Source: Brassica napus
Lineage: Eukaryota; Streptophyta; Magnoliopsida; Brassicales; Brassicaceae
Direction of reading: 5' to 3'
Assembly: GCF_020379485.1 (NCBI RefSeq)
Contig: NC_063442.1
Location: 15,188,009 to 15,252,008, forward strand
Length of the DNA stretch: 64,000 nucleotides
Made by a program: the position numbers and the translations under genes. Positions 24,537 through 36,489 of this stretch are shown piece after piece. Position 1 is the stretch's first letter, and each line of letters starts with the position of its first letter. Under the pieces are notes generated by a model. That model saw only the letters and a program-made list of their open reading frames with translations, was not told the DNA's origin and ran no database searches.

Positions 24537-25808
24537 TCCTATAAAACACGAAATCAAAAACATCAACTTGTTAGTGAATCTGCAGACTCGGCAAAGACAC
24601 AGAGTCAAAGCTACCCAACTATACCCGATTTACTCACTTCCAAACGCTTACGAGAGACATAAAGATACTCAATATTAAGATGTTTTGTTTAAATTCATAA
24701 AACTAACAATCAACTCAACCGAAAACTACAATCAAACCATTATACATGTAAAATAGTGCATAAAATTCACAATGAACTCAACCCAAAACTACAAATCGAT
24801 TTACTTTTTAAAAATTCAATCACCACCAAAATAAAATTCAACCTTAGGACTGGTTATTATCTAAAAATGCACTCGTAGAACTCTTACATTATCATCGGAA
24901 CTTATCATTGTCTAAGCTCAAACAATGGACTTTCACAATTTGAATTTCTAAGCCAATCGAAGCTTTTATTAATACATGCACATCAACAAAATCACTAAAC
25001 CAAATCGAATAAAAAAGGGGATCTCAAAATCGAACCTTTAATTTTGGGAAAAGAGGAACCGAGATGAAAATCGAACACCTACTTGTTCTTAATCAGTGAT
25101 GAAAGCTTCGTCCACCTCGTGCCAACAGTCATTTACGCTGTTGGAGAAAACAAGTTCAGTTAGGGTTCATAGAGAAAACAAAGTTTGAGAAAATAAGCGT
25201 CTTGAAAACAGAAAACTACCACAGAGGAAGGAAGAAGAAGGAAAGAAAGATGGCACGACAACTAAGAGTTCACCGGCGAACCAAAACGCGCCGGACGGAA
25301 GACGTTGATGGCGACCACGAGAATCGCCTTTCTCGACGTTCGACGGAGAGATGTTGGGGACGATTGGGTTTTGATTTTTTAACTTTATTTAGTATATCAT
25401 ATTATAACTCAATTTGGAAATTACTTATGTTTTTACATTTTAACCTTTATATTTATAAATCTAATTACGAGGGCAAAACTGGATTTGATTTTTTTTTAGT
25501 ACTAAGGGGACAAAGATTAGTATAAGCATTCTAAGGGGACAATAGTATAGTTAATTTGTTCTCTTTTTCCAAATTTCCCTATATAAAAACCTAAATGAGG
25601 ACTAGAAGTTGAAGTCGAAAACTCAATAACCTAAAAATCCGTTACCCAGACACGTAACTATATAAGCTAAATTTTGATCCGTGACATTTCTTGATAAGAT
25701 ATTTAGCTTAATGCAGTCATACAAACAAGTGACTGTTCTGATTTGGAATAGAAACTACAACTTTGAAGATTGGTACTGAAAAAAATGTAATGAGAAGTCT
25801 GGTTTGGG

Positions 25809-26154
25809 TCATTGAGGCTCAATATGCCACATACGAACCGAAGCATCTTCACCAGAACTTGCTACGGTGCATTCATCAACAAAGGCGACTGCGTTAACTC
25901 CACCGAGATGAGCGTGTCTTACGGTTATGCGACACGAAGCTGGCTTGTCCACTTCATATACAATGACGTTAGTGTCTACAGACCCAGTGGCTACCATCTT
26001 GTTGTTTGGTGACCATGCCAAACTGTTTATACGAGCAGTGTGGAATAACATGTTGTTTAGCTTTACCTTCAAAACATAAAACCAACCCTCCTAGATTAGC
26101 TTAACCAATGATTTGGTACGACACAACAAGCAAAAGCATATATTAAGTTAGATA

Positions 26155-26201
<47 letters not shown>

Positions 26202-28675
26202 GTTAGATGTGCTGCCAACAATAATGAATTGGTTCATCTTTCTTATAATAAATTTCTTCCAACTTCCGAGGTGGAACAATGTTTCTAGAAGCATATGATT
26301 GTTGTTACCTGTTTGGTCTCGCGATCCCAGACAACAGCTTCACGGTTGGCGTCACCAGAAGCAAACATTGTTAAATCAGGAGAGTAACGTATCACTGTCA
26401 CAGCACCTCTGTGTTTCTCCAGTACAGCTTCTTCTTTGAGGCTATTGTCCTCTGAGACTGAGTACATGTGTATCTTACCGTCTTGTCCTCCGACAATAGC
26501 TTCTTTCCCGTCAGGTGAGATCACAGAAGCTGCCACCACAAAACCAAGATCGATCTTGCTCAAAATGCTCAGACCATTGAGCAACACAACTCCAGACTCA
26601 AAAGACACAAGTGTTGTGTACTCTGGCGTATCAACAGCTATGCTTATGTCCAAAGGTTGATTTCCAATGTCAACATGATCTGCAGCTCCGAATCCGTTGT
26701 CAGTTAAAGGCATTCTCCAGACCTGTCAGAATTATAATTTTCATTAAACAATTTTTTTATATATCAGAAATAATTTGACATTTTCAAAACGCGGATTAAA
26801 TGTTGAGAAATTATAATGTAATATAACTGACTCAGTACATTCCAAATCCAAATCACAATGTTTCTACCTTGTTATCAAAACCGGTTAAGAGAATGTTGGA
26901 GTCAATAGCTGCCAGTCTCTTGATTTTGGTGTTATCTTTCATTTGTAACTTGCAACTGTAACCAACTCCTTGTAACCATTTGACTATTAGACCATCATAG
27001 CTACAAGACAGAATCGTCTTCTGGTTTCCCCCAAGAACAGCCAAAGAAGTGACATTCTTTATATGTCCAGATAACAACAAGGGAGGCTTATCCATATCAT
27101 CTGCAGAGAACAAGGACATGGTGCCGCCAAGAGACACTGTAATGAGATGATTGTTTTGCCAAAGACATCCCACAAGCATGTCCTCTGCTCCACCAGATTC
27201 TGTAAACGTTAATGTTTTTATTACAGAACCAGCAGTTCCATCTTCAGATATCTCCCATATCTTGGCAGACTTATCCGCAGAGACAGTGAGCACCTAAAAA
27301 CCTCACGAATGTCAGTAATATTGCAAGAATGTGCAGAGTTTGGTACACGTTGATGTCATAACATTACCCGTTTGCTGTCGGGACTCCAGCTAACGGCGTA
27401 GATGCTGCCTTTGTGACCATCTTCTGTGGCCAATTCACCAATCTTGTCTCCAGTTTTACCGTCGTAAATCATACCCTTTTTATCCGAGCTTACGGTGATG
27501 AATTTACTACCATCAGGTGCATATCTGATGCAGTTGACAAAGTTGGAATGCTCCCTGTGAATGAGAAAACTCATAGACAGATCTCATTAGTCAAGAAACA
27601 TCTCAAACACACAAACATGTGTCTTCTGGTTATAACTCAGAAAAATCTAGACATATCATATCAATGACCAGGGAGTAACTTGCCTGTGAGAAGAGTGAAA
27701 CTTAAAAGGTGGTCCATCGTAAAAGTTAACCAAGAAATCTTCCCCACAAGTAGCGATTCGAAAAGGTCGCGTTGGTTTGAAGGCACAACTTAGAACCCTA
27801 CGAGAGTGTCCATCAAAATCTCCCATTGTATTGCCAGAGTCCCATCTATATGTAATGGACACAGATGTATGAGATCACAAACGTAAAATGATTGACCTTA
27901 TATTGTGGAATCCGTCATGAAAATGGTGGAATCCAAGAGATCTTTCGAGGTAATATAATATCAGAAACACATACGAATACAAAAGTGGAATAAGTCATGG
28001 AAATGTTGGAAGCTAAGACCTAACTTGTCAGTGAAGAAACTCAAAATCATATACAAAACACAAGTATTACTCGAAATTTAATCTAAAAATCAGCAAATCA
28101 TCACAGAGTTAGTAATGAAAATGGTGGAATCCAAGAGATCCTTCCATCTAATAGAATATCAGAAACACATACAAATACAATGTGGAATTCATCTTGGAAA
28201 TACACAAACATAAGACCTAACTTGTTAGCCAAGAAACTCAAATCGTAAACAAAAGGAATAAGATGAAGTGGAGGAGAACTCACGCGAAGGCTCGAACAAG
28301 TGATTTGCCCTTTCCATCGCCAGAAGCGACAATCCGAAGACAATCAGAGGACCATTGGAGATCATCGATCCGACCAGCAAGGACCCTGAACTCGTTCTTA
28401 AGCACGAACCCATTGTGTGTTCCCCAAACTCGAACCGTACCAGAGACATCAGCGGAAGCGATCCACTCCCCGTTGGGTGAGTAGCGTGCCACGGTAGCAG
28501 CATAGCCATGTTCTCCGTATACTTCGACGTCTTGAGGTCGCTGGAGGCTCCGAATCAAGACTGAGCGGCCGTTGCAGTAGAGAATGGTGTCTGATTTGGG
28601 GTCGCCTGAGATCAAAATGCCTCGACCTCGTTCTGTGGACGGAACGCAAGGAAATGTCTCGACTAGTTTAGCCAT
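25809..28675 (-). CDS. AIP1: Actin-interacting protein 1 (WD40 repeats), six exons, 612 aa
   Basis: Exons are 28675-28284, 27845-27684, 27554-27368, 27293-26868, 26722-26309 and 26066-25809. The joined frame is 612 aa, the usual AIP1 length. The start [20 protein letters not shown] and the string of WD40 blades (for example [53 protein letters not shown]) match plant AIP1/66-kDa stress protein. The family forms two seven-bladed propellers that act with ADF/cofilin to disassemble actin filaments in the cytosol. Intron 2 uses a GC donor (AG|GCAAGT at 27683-27682) instead of GT; the others are GT-AG. Intron 5 contains a poly(A)-(TA)n insertion. No lesion is seen in the coding exons. From memory the Arabidopsis relative on upper chromosome 2 is AIP1-1. 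Confidence 0.96.
26140..26208 (+). mobile_element. Tail-only retroposon insertion in AIP1 intron 5
   Basis: ATATTAAGTTAGAT occurs at 26140-26153 and again at 26195-26208. Between them is only A(10) followed by (TA)n. It has the same design as the 7391-7479 insertion: a target-site duplication enclosing nothing but a retroposon tail. Confidence 0.55.
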
Positions 28676-29010
28676 GTTCGAATTATTGGATGGAGTAGAG
28701 AGAGGAGAAGTGTTTCATTTCTTCTTCGGAGGTGAGTTTAAACGAAAAATTGCCAGAAATTCAGGACTTTGAACAAGTCTCATGGTCGAACATTGCTGAT
28801 TTTAACTTTGCTAAATTTAGGTTTTCGAGTTGCCCCCTCGGTGTTACACCATAACTTTTTTTTTTCTTTTGAAAAATTTTAAAAATAAAAACAGATTAAT
28901 TGCAAAAATAATTTGAGAATTAAAATTTATGCTAAAAGAAACCTAAATATTTTATATTATTTTATTCAACTTTAAAATGTTAATTTTTGATAATAAGAGA
29001 GCAAATCTTG

Positions 29011-32000
29011 GAACAAATAACAAATCATTGAAAAAGTAAAAAATAAGACCTAAACCAAGGTATAGTAGGAAACTTGACTACTGAGTTTTTTTTTTTGATT
29101 AACCTGGTAAGATTTTTAATGCCATTCGATTCTGGTCATGGCAATATTTGAAGATATTGCATTGCAAGTTAAAGCACGATGATCATAATCTGGCCACATG
29201 TTATCATCTACAAAACAGATTGAACCACTCTCTTGATCATGGCCGGTCCGGAGCATATATAGGCAAATAAACCGACCAACGTTTATGGCATGTTGCATAA
29301 AAAAAAATAAAAATGTTAGACCGGGAGTGCTCTTGATTTCATCACCAAAAATTTAACGAGGGTTCTTACTTAACATAAAGACTAGGTAGTAATTGCGCAG
29401 AGTGAAATAATTGATTAAAGTATTTCTTTTACGTTATAATAAGAGATTTTTCGTATAGTCTTTTCAAAGGATGACATTCAGATATTCGTTCAGATTGAGA
29501 TGATCTATTCAAATTTCAAATTTTTAGAGTTAGAAATATAAATATGATTCAGATATTTACAAATTTTGATTTGGATTTGGTTCATATCATTGCAGGTTCG
29601 GTTCAGATTCGAGTTTGGAGAAGTATTTTAACAAAAATCCAAATATACTTAATCCTCAAAATCCAAAAATAAATATAATATAAAAGATAAAAATTTGAAA
29701 AAATGTAAGCCTAAATACTTAAATTTACATAAAAAATAATTCAATTTAAATATTTATATGGAGAAAAATAATATATATTTAGTATTTTGAACATATTTTT
29801 TGTAGATATTTTCATATTAATAAATATCTAATAGATATAAAATTTAAAATAACTAATTTATTTAAGTATATAATTGTATTTTAGATATTTTTGGTATCCA
29901 AAATATTGCAGTCTGGATCGGATTCGAGTCTGGTTATCCAGATATTAAACTTTCACATCCATTTGTGTACTTAATCAAATTTAGTTTGTGTTTGTATTAC
30001 TTTTAAATCAAGTTCGGTTTGGAACAAATAACAAATCATTGAAAAAGTAAAAAATAAGACCTAAACCAAGGTATAGTAGGTAACTTGACTACTAAGTTTT
30101 TTTTTTTTGATTAACCTGGTAAGATTTTTTATGCCATTCGATTCTGGTCATGGCAATATCTTTATATATAAAGAAGAGTTTTATTCTCTCTTGGTGAAGC
30201 CATCAGCTGCCAGCACATAAATTCATTGCATGACGTGCTGACACGTGTAAAAACACCATAGAATGCGGCACTTCTTCGTTTGTGTATCGCATGGGCTTTT
30301 GTTATTATGTGTCTGTACAATAATATTGGGCTTATGTTCAGAACGTGATTTTGGCCCAGCCAACCCTTTTCCGCGCTAACCCTAATTAGTTTACGTGAAA
30401 AAAAATATTGTTCTTCGCAGCTCTTCCTTAGGCGGCAACAGTGACCATCGAGCTTCTTTCTCGAAGATGATGTTCTTAAATGTTCTCTGAAACCAACAAT
30501 GGAGTCATCCTGTTCGTTGACATCTGAGTAATCTCCAACAATGGAGTTTTTGGGAGAGCTATTTGAGACGGATCGTCATGACGTTCGATCTGTCTTCGTG
30601 CCATCGTTTCGTCTCCGTTGCTTTACCCGAAACCGTTACTTGATGAATTGATTCACTGCCATTAACAATCTCTTAACTCCATCAAGCTAATGCAACCACG
30701 TTTTCTCATTCAATGCACCTCTCTGCAAAGGCGGTGCATTTTAAGCTATAAAAAGGTGAGTTTTCATCCCATGAATCTCACAAATCCTAATAACTCTTGC
30801 AAGTTATCTGCTTTTAAAAATTCGATATTGATGTTTGTTGTTTGTGCTTGAACCAGCAATGCGCTAGGATAAAAACTAGAAAGACTCTTGCTTTTGGGAT
30901 CAGTCTCTGCAAGTGGCGAATATGCTCGCTGAGGTTTAGGAGCAGAAAAGCTTGACTAGAACTTGCGAAATCACCAAAAGTAGCATAGAAGCCATCGAGA
31001 ATTGATTCGTGGACGATGAATCTCGAGAAGAACTCGGCGTCCGACAACTCTCTGGAGAACAAACTCACTGTGAGTGGATCAGTATCTATGTTCGATAACA
31101 TCCTGTTTTGAACTTGCATTTAAGCCACTTTATTCAGATTATAGGTTTTACTTCAAGATCCGTACGGACCTTAGTCAACCATGGTGAAGACATGAAATGA
31201 GCGATCTGGAAACCCCATGCCGCCTCTTCGTAATCGTTCACATCCACTGAACAGTGTCTTTTTCTGCAGTGGTAATGTGTCTGAAAACGTGCGGCTTAAT
31301 GAACGAATCTTTCTGATTGTCAGGTATGCTTTTTTTTTTGTACTAGAGAGCTTTTGTCTGGATCCAATGGATCCAAAAGTTGTTGTGTCCATGTCGTGAA
31401 CATATTTCTGTCTCTGAAGAGCATGATCAATATGCTAAAGCAAGACACGATATGCTAAAGTTGTTGTGGTTTTCATAACTGACAAACCAGCCAGGGAATC
31501 AATAAGAAAGCGTGGGATGCATCCGGTGAGCATTGTTTGTTTCAGTCAAAGGAGGTGATGATAATTACAAAGGATTACTTGCAACTACGACACTCTTCCA
31601 AGTACATTTATTGTATCATATCTGTGCTATGTCTTAACCTGAAGAATAGTCTATGCTTTTATGTTTATAGTGGGTTCACCCAAATTTTTTGTTCTATCCA
31701 CTAGACTGGTCACTCTTTGTAATGGTTTTATGACAACCATTTTCATGTGAATATCAATTTTATATAGATTGAACAACATTTTTATTGTATAGTAACAAGA
31801 CCATCTTAAATTATTGAGTAACGGAAACATACCCTGTTGCTTAAAATCATCTATTTAACCCATTTTTTTAAACCTGAAGGATTATATAAACTTGACAAAG
31901 TAGCTAACTGGATGCTGGAATGGCACCTCAATCTCGATCTTTAATCCATTAAAATTAAAATAATAGAGGGTTTTTTTAAAAATGGACGTGAGGTCCATGC

Positions 32001-33318
32001 TTATGCAATAATTTTAATTCAATAAATCAACAGAAAAAGATTATCATGAAAAAAAATTAGTAAAGATCGAATAATTTTTATATGTAAAGAAGAATAATCT
32101 TTTACCTCATAGCTAGCTAAGCAAAATCTATGTAAAGAAGAATAATCTTTTCCTCATAACTGTTTCGTGGTGTAACAAAAATTTACATCTTATTATAACT
32201 TTAAAAATGTTTAAACTGTTTTTACATTTCATGAAAAGAAATTAGCAAAGATAAAAAAAAATATAAATTTGAAATAATCTTTAAAAGTAATGTATTTAGA
32301 AAAACTGAATAATTGATTTATCTAACCTAATAATTAATGATATAAACACCTAAGATTTTTAATTATATATGAAAATATATAAATTGAGCTAAAACTTATT
32401 ATTTATAAATTTACATCCCGCCCGTAGGGCGGGCTGATCCTAGTTTGAAAATATTGCATTGCAAGTTAAAGCACGATGATCATAATCTGGCCACATGTTA
32501 TCATCTACAAAACAGATTGAACCACTCTCTTGATCATGGCCGGTCCGGAGCATATATAGGCAGATAAACCGACCAATGTTTATGGCATGTTGCATAAAAA
32601 AAATAAAAATGTTAGACCGGGAGTGCTCTTGATTTCATCACCAAAAATTTATCGAGGGTTCTTACTTAACATAAAGACTAGGTAGTAATTGGGCAGAGTG
32701 AAATAATTGATTAAAATATTTTTTTTACGTTATAATAAGAGATTTGTCGTATAGTCTTTTCAAGGGATGACATTAAGATATTCGTTCAGATTGAGATGAT
32801 CTATTCAAATTTCAAATTTTTAGAGTTAGAAATATAAATATGATTCAGATATTTACAAATTTTGATTTGGATTTGGTTCATATCATTGCAGGTTCGGTTC
32901 GTATTCGAGTTTGGAAAAGTATTTTAACAAAAATTCAAATATACTTAATCCTCAAAATCCGAAAATTAATATAATATAAAAGATAAAAATTTGAAAAAAT
33001 GTAAGCCTAAATACTTAAATTTACATAAAAAATAGTTCAATTTAAATATTTAGATGGAGAAAAATAATATATATTTAGTATTTTGAACATATTTTTTGTA
33101 GATATTTTCATATTAATAAATATCTAATAGATATAAAATTTAAAATAACTAATTTATTTAAGTACATAATTGTATTTTAGATATTTTTGGTATCCAAAAT
33201 ATTGCAGTCTGGATCGGATTCGAGTCTGGTTATCCGGATATTAAACTTTCACATCCATTTGTGTACTTAATCAAATTTAGTTTGTGTTTGTATTACTTTT
33301 AAATCAAGTTCGGTTTGG
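29011..33318. repeat. Tandem duplication of about 1.01 kb, second copy split by a Helitron
   Basis: Copy A is 29011-30020. Copy B is 30021-30158 plus 32444-33318. Both start GGAACAAATAACAAATCATT, and they differ by scattered substitutions. The unit is AT-rich and includes a 60-codon open frame (29116-29298, minus) that I do not recognise and treat as non-coding. Removing the Helitron from copy B restores full colinearity with copy A. Confidence 0.9.
30159..32443 (+). mobile_element. Non-autonomous Helitron, 2.3 kb, with empty-site proof
   Basis: The element starts A|TCTTTATATATAAAGAAGAG and ends with hairpin CCCGCCCGTAGGGCGGG, then CTGATCCTAG|T. The undisturbed copy A reads GGCAATA|TTTGAAG at the same site, showing precise insertion between A and T with no target-site duplication, the Helitron hallmark. 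The interior (about 30400-31560) is GC-richer with exon-like stretches and CT-rich tracts, as if host gene pieces had been captured. None could be identified, and the open frames (for example 30814-31119, minus, 101 codons) are not recognised. Confidence 0.88.
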
Positions 33319-34499
33319 TTCTTCAGATCTAAATATTTTACCCAGACTTAGTTTCGATCTACTAATATAAATAAAAAATAAATAAATGTAATATGTTGGA
33401 CTTATTTTACCTACGCAATTATTGGATCATACTTTAAGAATACCAATACAAATGGTTGGGCGTCGTGTCATTAGACATGTTACAAAATTGACGTAGTCTA
33501 TTACCAATAACGTATATTTTCTTATAGAAAGTTCTTGGTAAATATAATAAAATATGATACAATCAAGTGAAATAGGTTAGAGTTGCGTTGAAAATAATGT
33601 GATATCTTGACTTGGTACATGAATTCTGCTTTTCAATACATTTCACGAATTTTCTTTTCTTTTAAAGCTTTTAAAGCTTTTCAGATTTTGATTTTTTTTT
33701 TAACTATCTGATTATGTTTATAATTCTTGGTTTGATTTGAAAACTTTGTAAGGAAAAACAATATTTGGCTAAACTAAATATCTAACTTTGTATGTTGCAT
33801 TTTCCACCTCAGTTTTCTTAATTCATAATCAATCACAATTATTTGTTGCTTTTGTATGCATAAACCTCAATCATGGCCAAGTTCGGCAAGATACCAAAAC
33901 TTTCATTTTCTAAACACATTCTCATTCCGACTTTTTTTGTTGATGTGAATCTTAATAATTTTATAATTTATTACTTTCAACAATGATATTATTCAGTTCT
34001 TGCCTGAAAAGAACTTCAATTCACTAATAAAAATGTTAAAAATTAAAAAAAAAAACTAAAAATGAGCTGATTAAAAAAAAGTGTGTGATCACATTAAAAA
34101 GTCTGCGATAGACTTAAGAAAATTAGTGTGTGAACATATTAATTGCTAAATGACTGTGAAACTTACACATAAGCATTCTAAAATTAAAATGATTGTAAAG
34201 CTGACGTGTGTCAATGTGTGTTTGAAAATATTTATTGCAAATGCTTCTCCTTTAATATATATGGGATTTGCTAGTCTTATGTAAAATATTTTTTTGCTTT
34301 GCTTTGTATGTTGGTTCTTTTAAGCTCAAGATCTTTATCGATTTTAGATACCTAGCTAACTTCACATTATCTTCTGTTGTCTTGTTTACAGTCGAAATTT
34401 TCACTTTGAAAATGTCTTCAACATGTGAATTTTTTTTTTTGTAAACGGCTTTCAAATTAAAATGCATAAGTAATATAAGTACTACTTTTCACTCATAAA
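33319..34499. other. AT-rich intergenic DNA
   Basis: No gene or bounded element seen. Confidence 0.5.
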
Positions 34500-34559
34500 T
34501 TTGAAAAAAATTTGCAACAAGAAAAGGGTTAAAGCAAAACCCTAGTGAAGGATCCATAA

Positions 34560-35300
34560 ATGAATCCTAATAGGAAAGAAAACAAAAGAAGACAAGAACT
34601 AGTGGAAATGGTTTCGTCGGTCGCGTCGACCTTTTTTACCCCTTCCACTAACATTTGTCCATTACATATCTTGAAATTTTTAAATTGGTTTTATTGGTCT
34701 TCTTCCTCCTCTAGTTTAATTATAACTAGAAGTTTCTCCAACCACATCTAAACCATTCTCTTTCCCATAAGGGAGAGGACTCTCCGGCTCCATATGGAAA
34801 TGCTGCTGGTTTTGAGTGATAGGCAAGCGAGGACCAATTGGTTGCTCATTTTCAGAAGCGTCAGAGACTTCCAAAATGTTAGCTTGTGATGGAATTTCTT
34901 ATATAATTTGTGACTGAAAGGGCGCAGCGGTTGTGGCTTGCTAACATAGGTAAAGTAGTACCAAACTTTGAGCAAGAGGTGGAATGTACCTCATGCGAAT
35001 GTGTCATCGGACCAGAAGTTGCATCTTCGGAATGAGTAGTAACAGAAGAGTTTTTTGGAGTCTCGTGGACTTTGTGGGCAGAAGGTGATTGTGAGTTTGG
35101 TTCCAAGTGGTTGATATGTGTACTAGGAGTGTTTTGCAACAACGGAATTATATCCACTATTGGGATCTCTTTATTGGTATCATGAGTTTCTTTTATAACA
35201 GCAGCAGATCCAAGTGGCTTAGGAGGAAGTAAACACCTCTTTTCTTCAACATGTGAACTTTGTTAGGGGAAGGCTCGAAAAGGTATCCACATTGGTTGAA
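34560..35300 (-). pseudogene. Degenerate open-frame remnant, probably transposon-derived
   Basis: The minus strand from about 35300 to 34600 contains joined stretches of coding character: KEIPIVDIIPLLQNTPSTHI, then HETPKNSSVTTHSEDATSG, and near the end a basic GGRRPIKPI-type tail, separated by frameshifts and stops. Low-complexity Ser/Thr/Pro/His linker followed by a basic tail is typical of ORF1-type proteins of plant LINEs, but I cannot confirm that. No host-gene family is recognised. Confidence 0.3.
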
Positions 35301-35399
35301 GCATTCTCAATCATTTGAACCGCCTTCTCGTTCGAATCTTGTTTATCCACTGAACAGCTAAGTTTTTACACTCACCACGAATCATACCAACCACCTTGG

Positions 35400-35443
35400 T
35401 GTATTCTCCGAAGTTTTTTTTTTTTTGAACTATGTATTCTCCG
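35400..35443 (-). mobile_element. Tail-only retroposon insertion with 11-bp TSD
   Basis: TGTATTCTCCG occurs at 35400-35410 and 35433-35443, enclosing AAG, a run of T and GAACTA. On the minus strand it reads TAGTTC-A(n), sharing the GTTC-A(n) end with the insertion at 7391-7479. Confidence 0.5.
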
Positions 35444-35489
35444 GATTCTAAAGTCTATAGCACAATACAAACCTGTAGAATATTTATTT

Positions 35490-36420
35490 CAAATAACGTG
35501 GAACATACAAAAATTAGAGATATATCATATGCTGAATAAAATAGAACAAATGCTAGGATATAATTTCTCAAATTTGATAGAATGTTGAACAAACATATAA
35601 TACAATTTAAAATTTAGTAAAATAGAACAGAAATAGCAAACACACATTTTGACGCAACCTAGAACGTATAATACAAATTTTGGACTTTGTAAAACAAGAA
35701 AACAACTATTTTTCAAATTTGATTTTTAAAAATGGCGATGTAAAGAATTTTTCATACATGGGTATTTTTTCAATAATTAAGTATTAAGATATTTGTATTA
35801 ATGTGTAAAATATAAATTAAAGAACGTAGAATAAATTATGGACTTTACAGAATAAGAAAACAAACAGTTTCTCGAATATTGGTTTTCAAAAATATAATGT
35901 AAACATATTTTCATGAGTGTTTCTTTATTTTTTCCTTCTTATATAATGTTTATGTCTTATGCTTATTAAAATAGAGAAAATGCTAGAATATAAATTAAAA
36001 ACTTTAATAGAACACTGAACAATCGTTATAAGTGTTTGACTTTATAATGTAGAATATAAATTATGACTTTATGCAACAAGAAAACAAATATTTTTTTCAT
36101 ACAATATTGATTTTTCAAAATGTGAGGTAACTAAATTTTCTGGGTGTTTTTCCTTTAAAAAAATTGAATATTAAGAATATTTATTATAATACGTAGAATA
36201 AAAATTATGGAGTTTAGAGAAAAAACAAAATATTTTTCTAAATTTTTATTTTTTCAAATATTTTTTTAATGTGATGTAAACATATTTCATGACTGTTGCT
36301 TTCTTTTTCTATTCTAAAAACTGAGTATTAACAAAAATATGGACCTTATAAAGCAAGATAAATTTTTTTTTTCAAAAATATGATGTAAGCACATTTTCAT
36401 GAGTTTTCTTTTTATTTTGT
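35490..36420. repeat. Degenerate tandem repeat array, about five units
   Basis: A module containing TAGAATATAAATTATGGACTT, an AACAAGAAAACAAA-like word, a TTGATTTTTCAAAAAT-like word and GATGTAAACATATTTTCATG recurs near 35660, 35825, 36045, 36190 and 36340, with unit spacing of roughly 150-220 bp and many indels. It is non-coding. Confidence 0.55.
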
Positions 36421-36489
36421 GTACTACAAAGATTTATTTTACATTTTAATTTTCATATATCCTTTTCATTTCTCACAAGAAAAATAGGC

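Larger units (their letters stand above)
17137..25588. mobile_element. Complete MULE (Kaonashi/VANDAL-like) with transposase, GRF and Ulp1-like genes
   Basis: The element proper is 17146-25579 (8,434 bp). Its ends begin GGGAAATTTGGAAAAAGAGA and form 49-bp terminal inverted repeats (17146-17194 and 25531-25579) that are identical by eye. They are flanked by a perfect 9-bp duplication TATATAAAA (17137-17145, 25580-25588), the length expected for Mutator-type transposition. Inside are a plus-strand transposase (17956-20190), a minus-strand GRF zinc-finger gene (20466-20889), a degenerate tandem repeat (21085-21290), and a minus-strand DUF1985-Ulp1 gene (21428-24536). Transposase and accessory genes converge toward the centre, so each TIR region probably supplies a promoter. 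Identical TIRs and an intact transposase point to recent movement. Arabidopsis Kaonashi-type MULEs are known to carry Ulp-like genes; assignment to that group is inference. Confidence 0.93.

Noticed and set aside
25202..25525. Plus-strand 107-codon frame starting with a Lys/Arg-rich stretch
   Set aside because: It overlaps the right TIR region of the MULE and probably the 5' UTR region of the Ulp1-like gene; composition changes to AT-rich junk after 50 codons.
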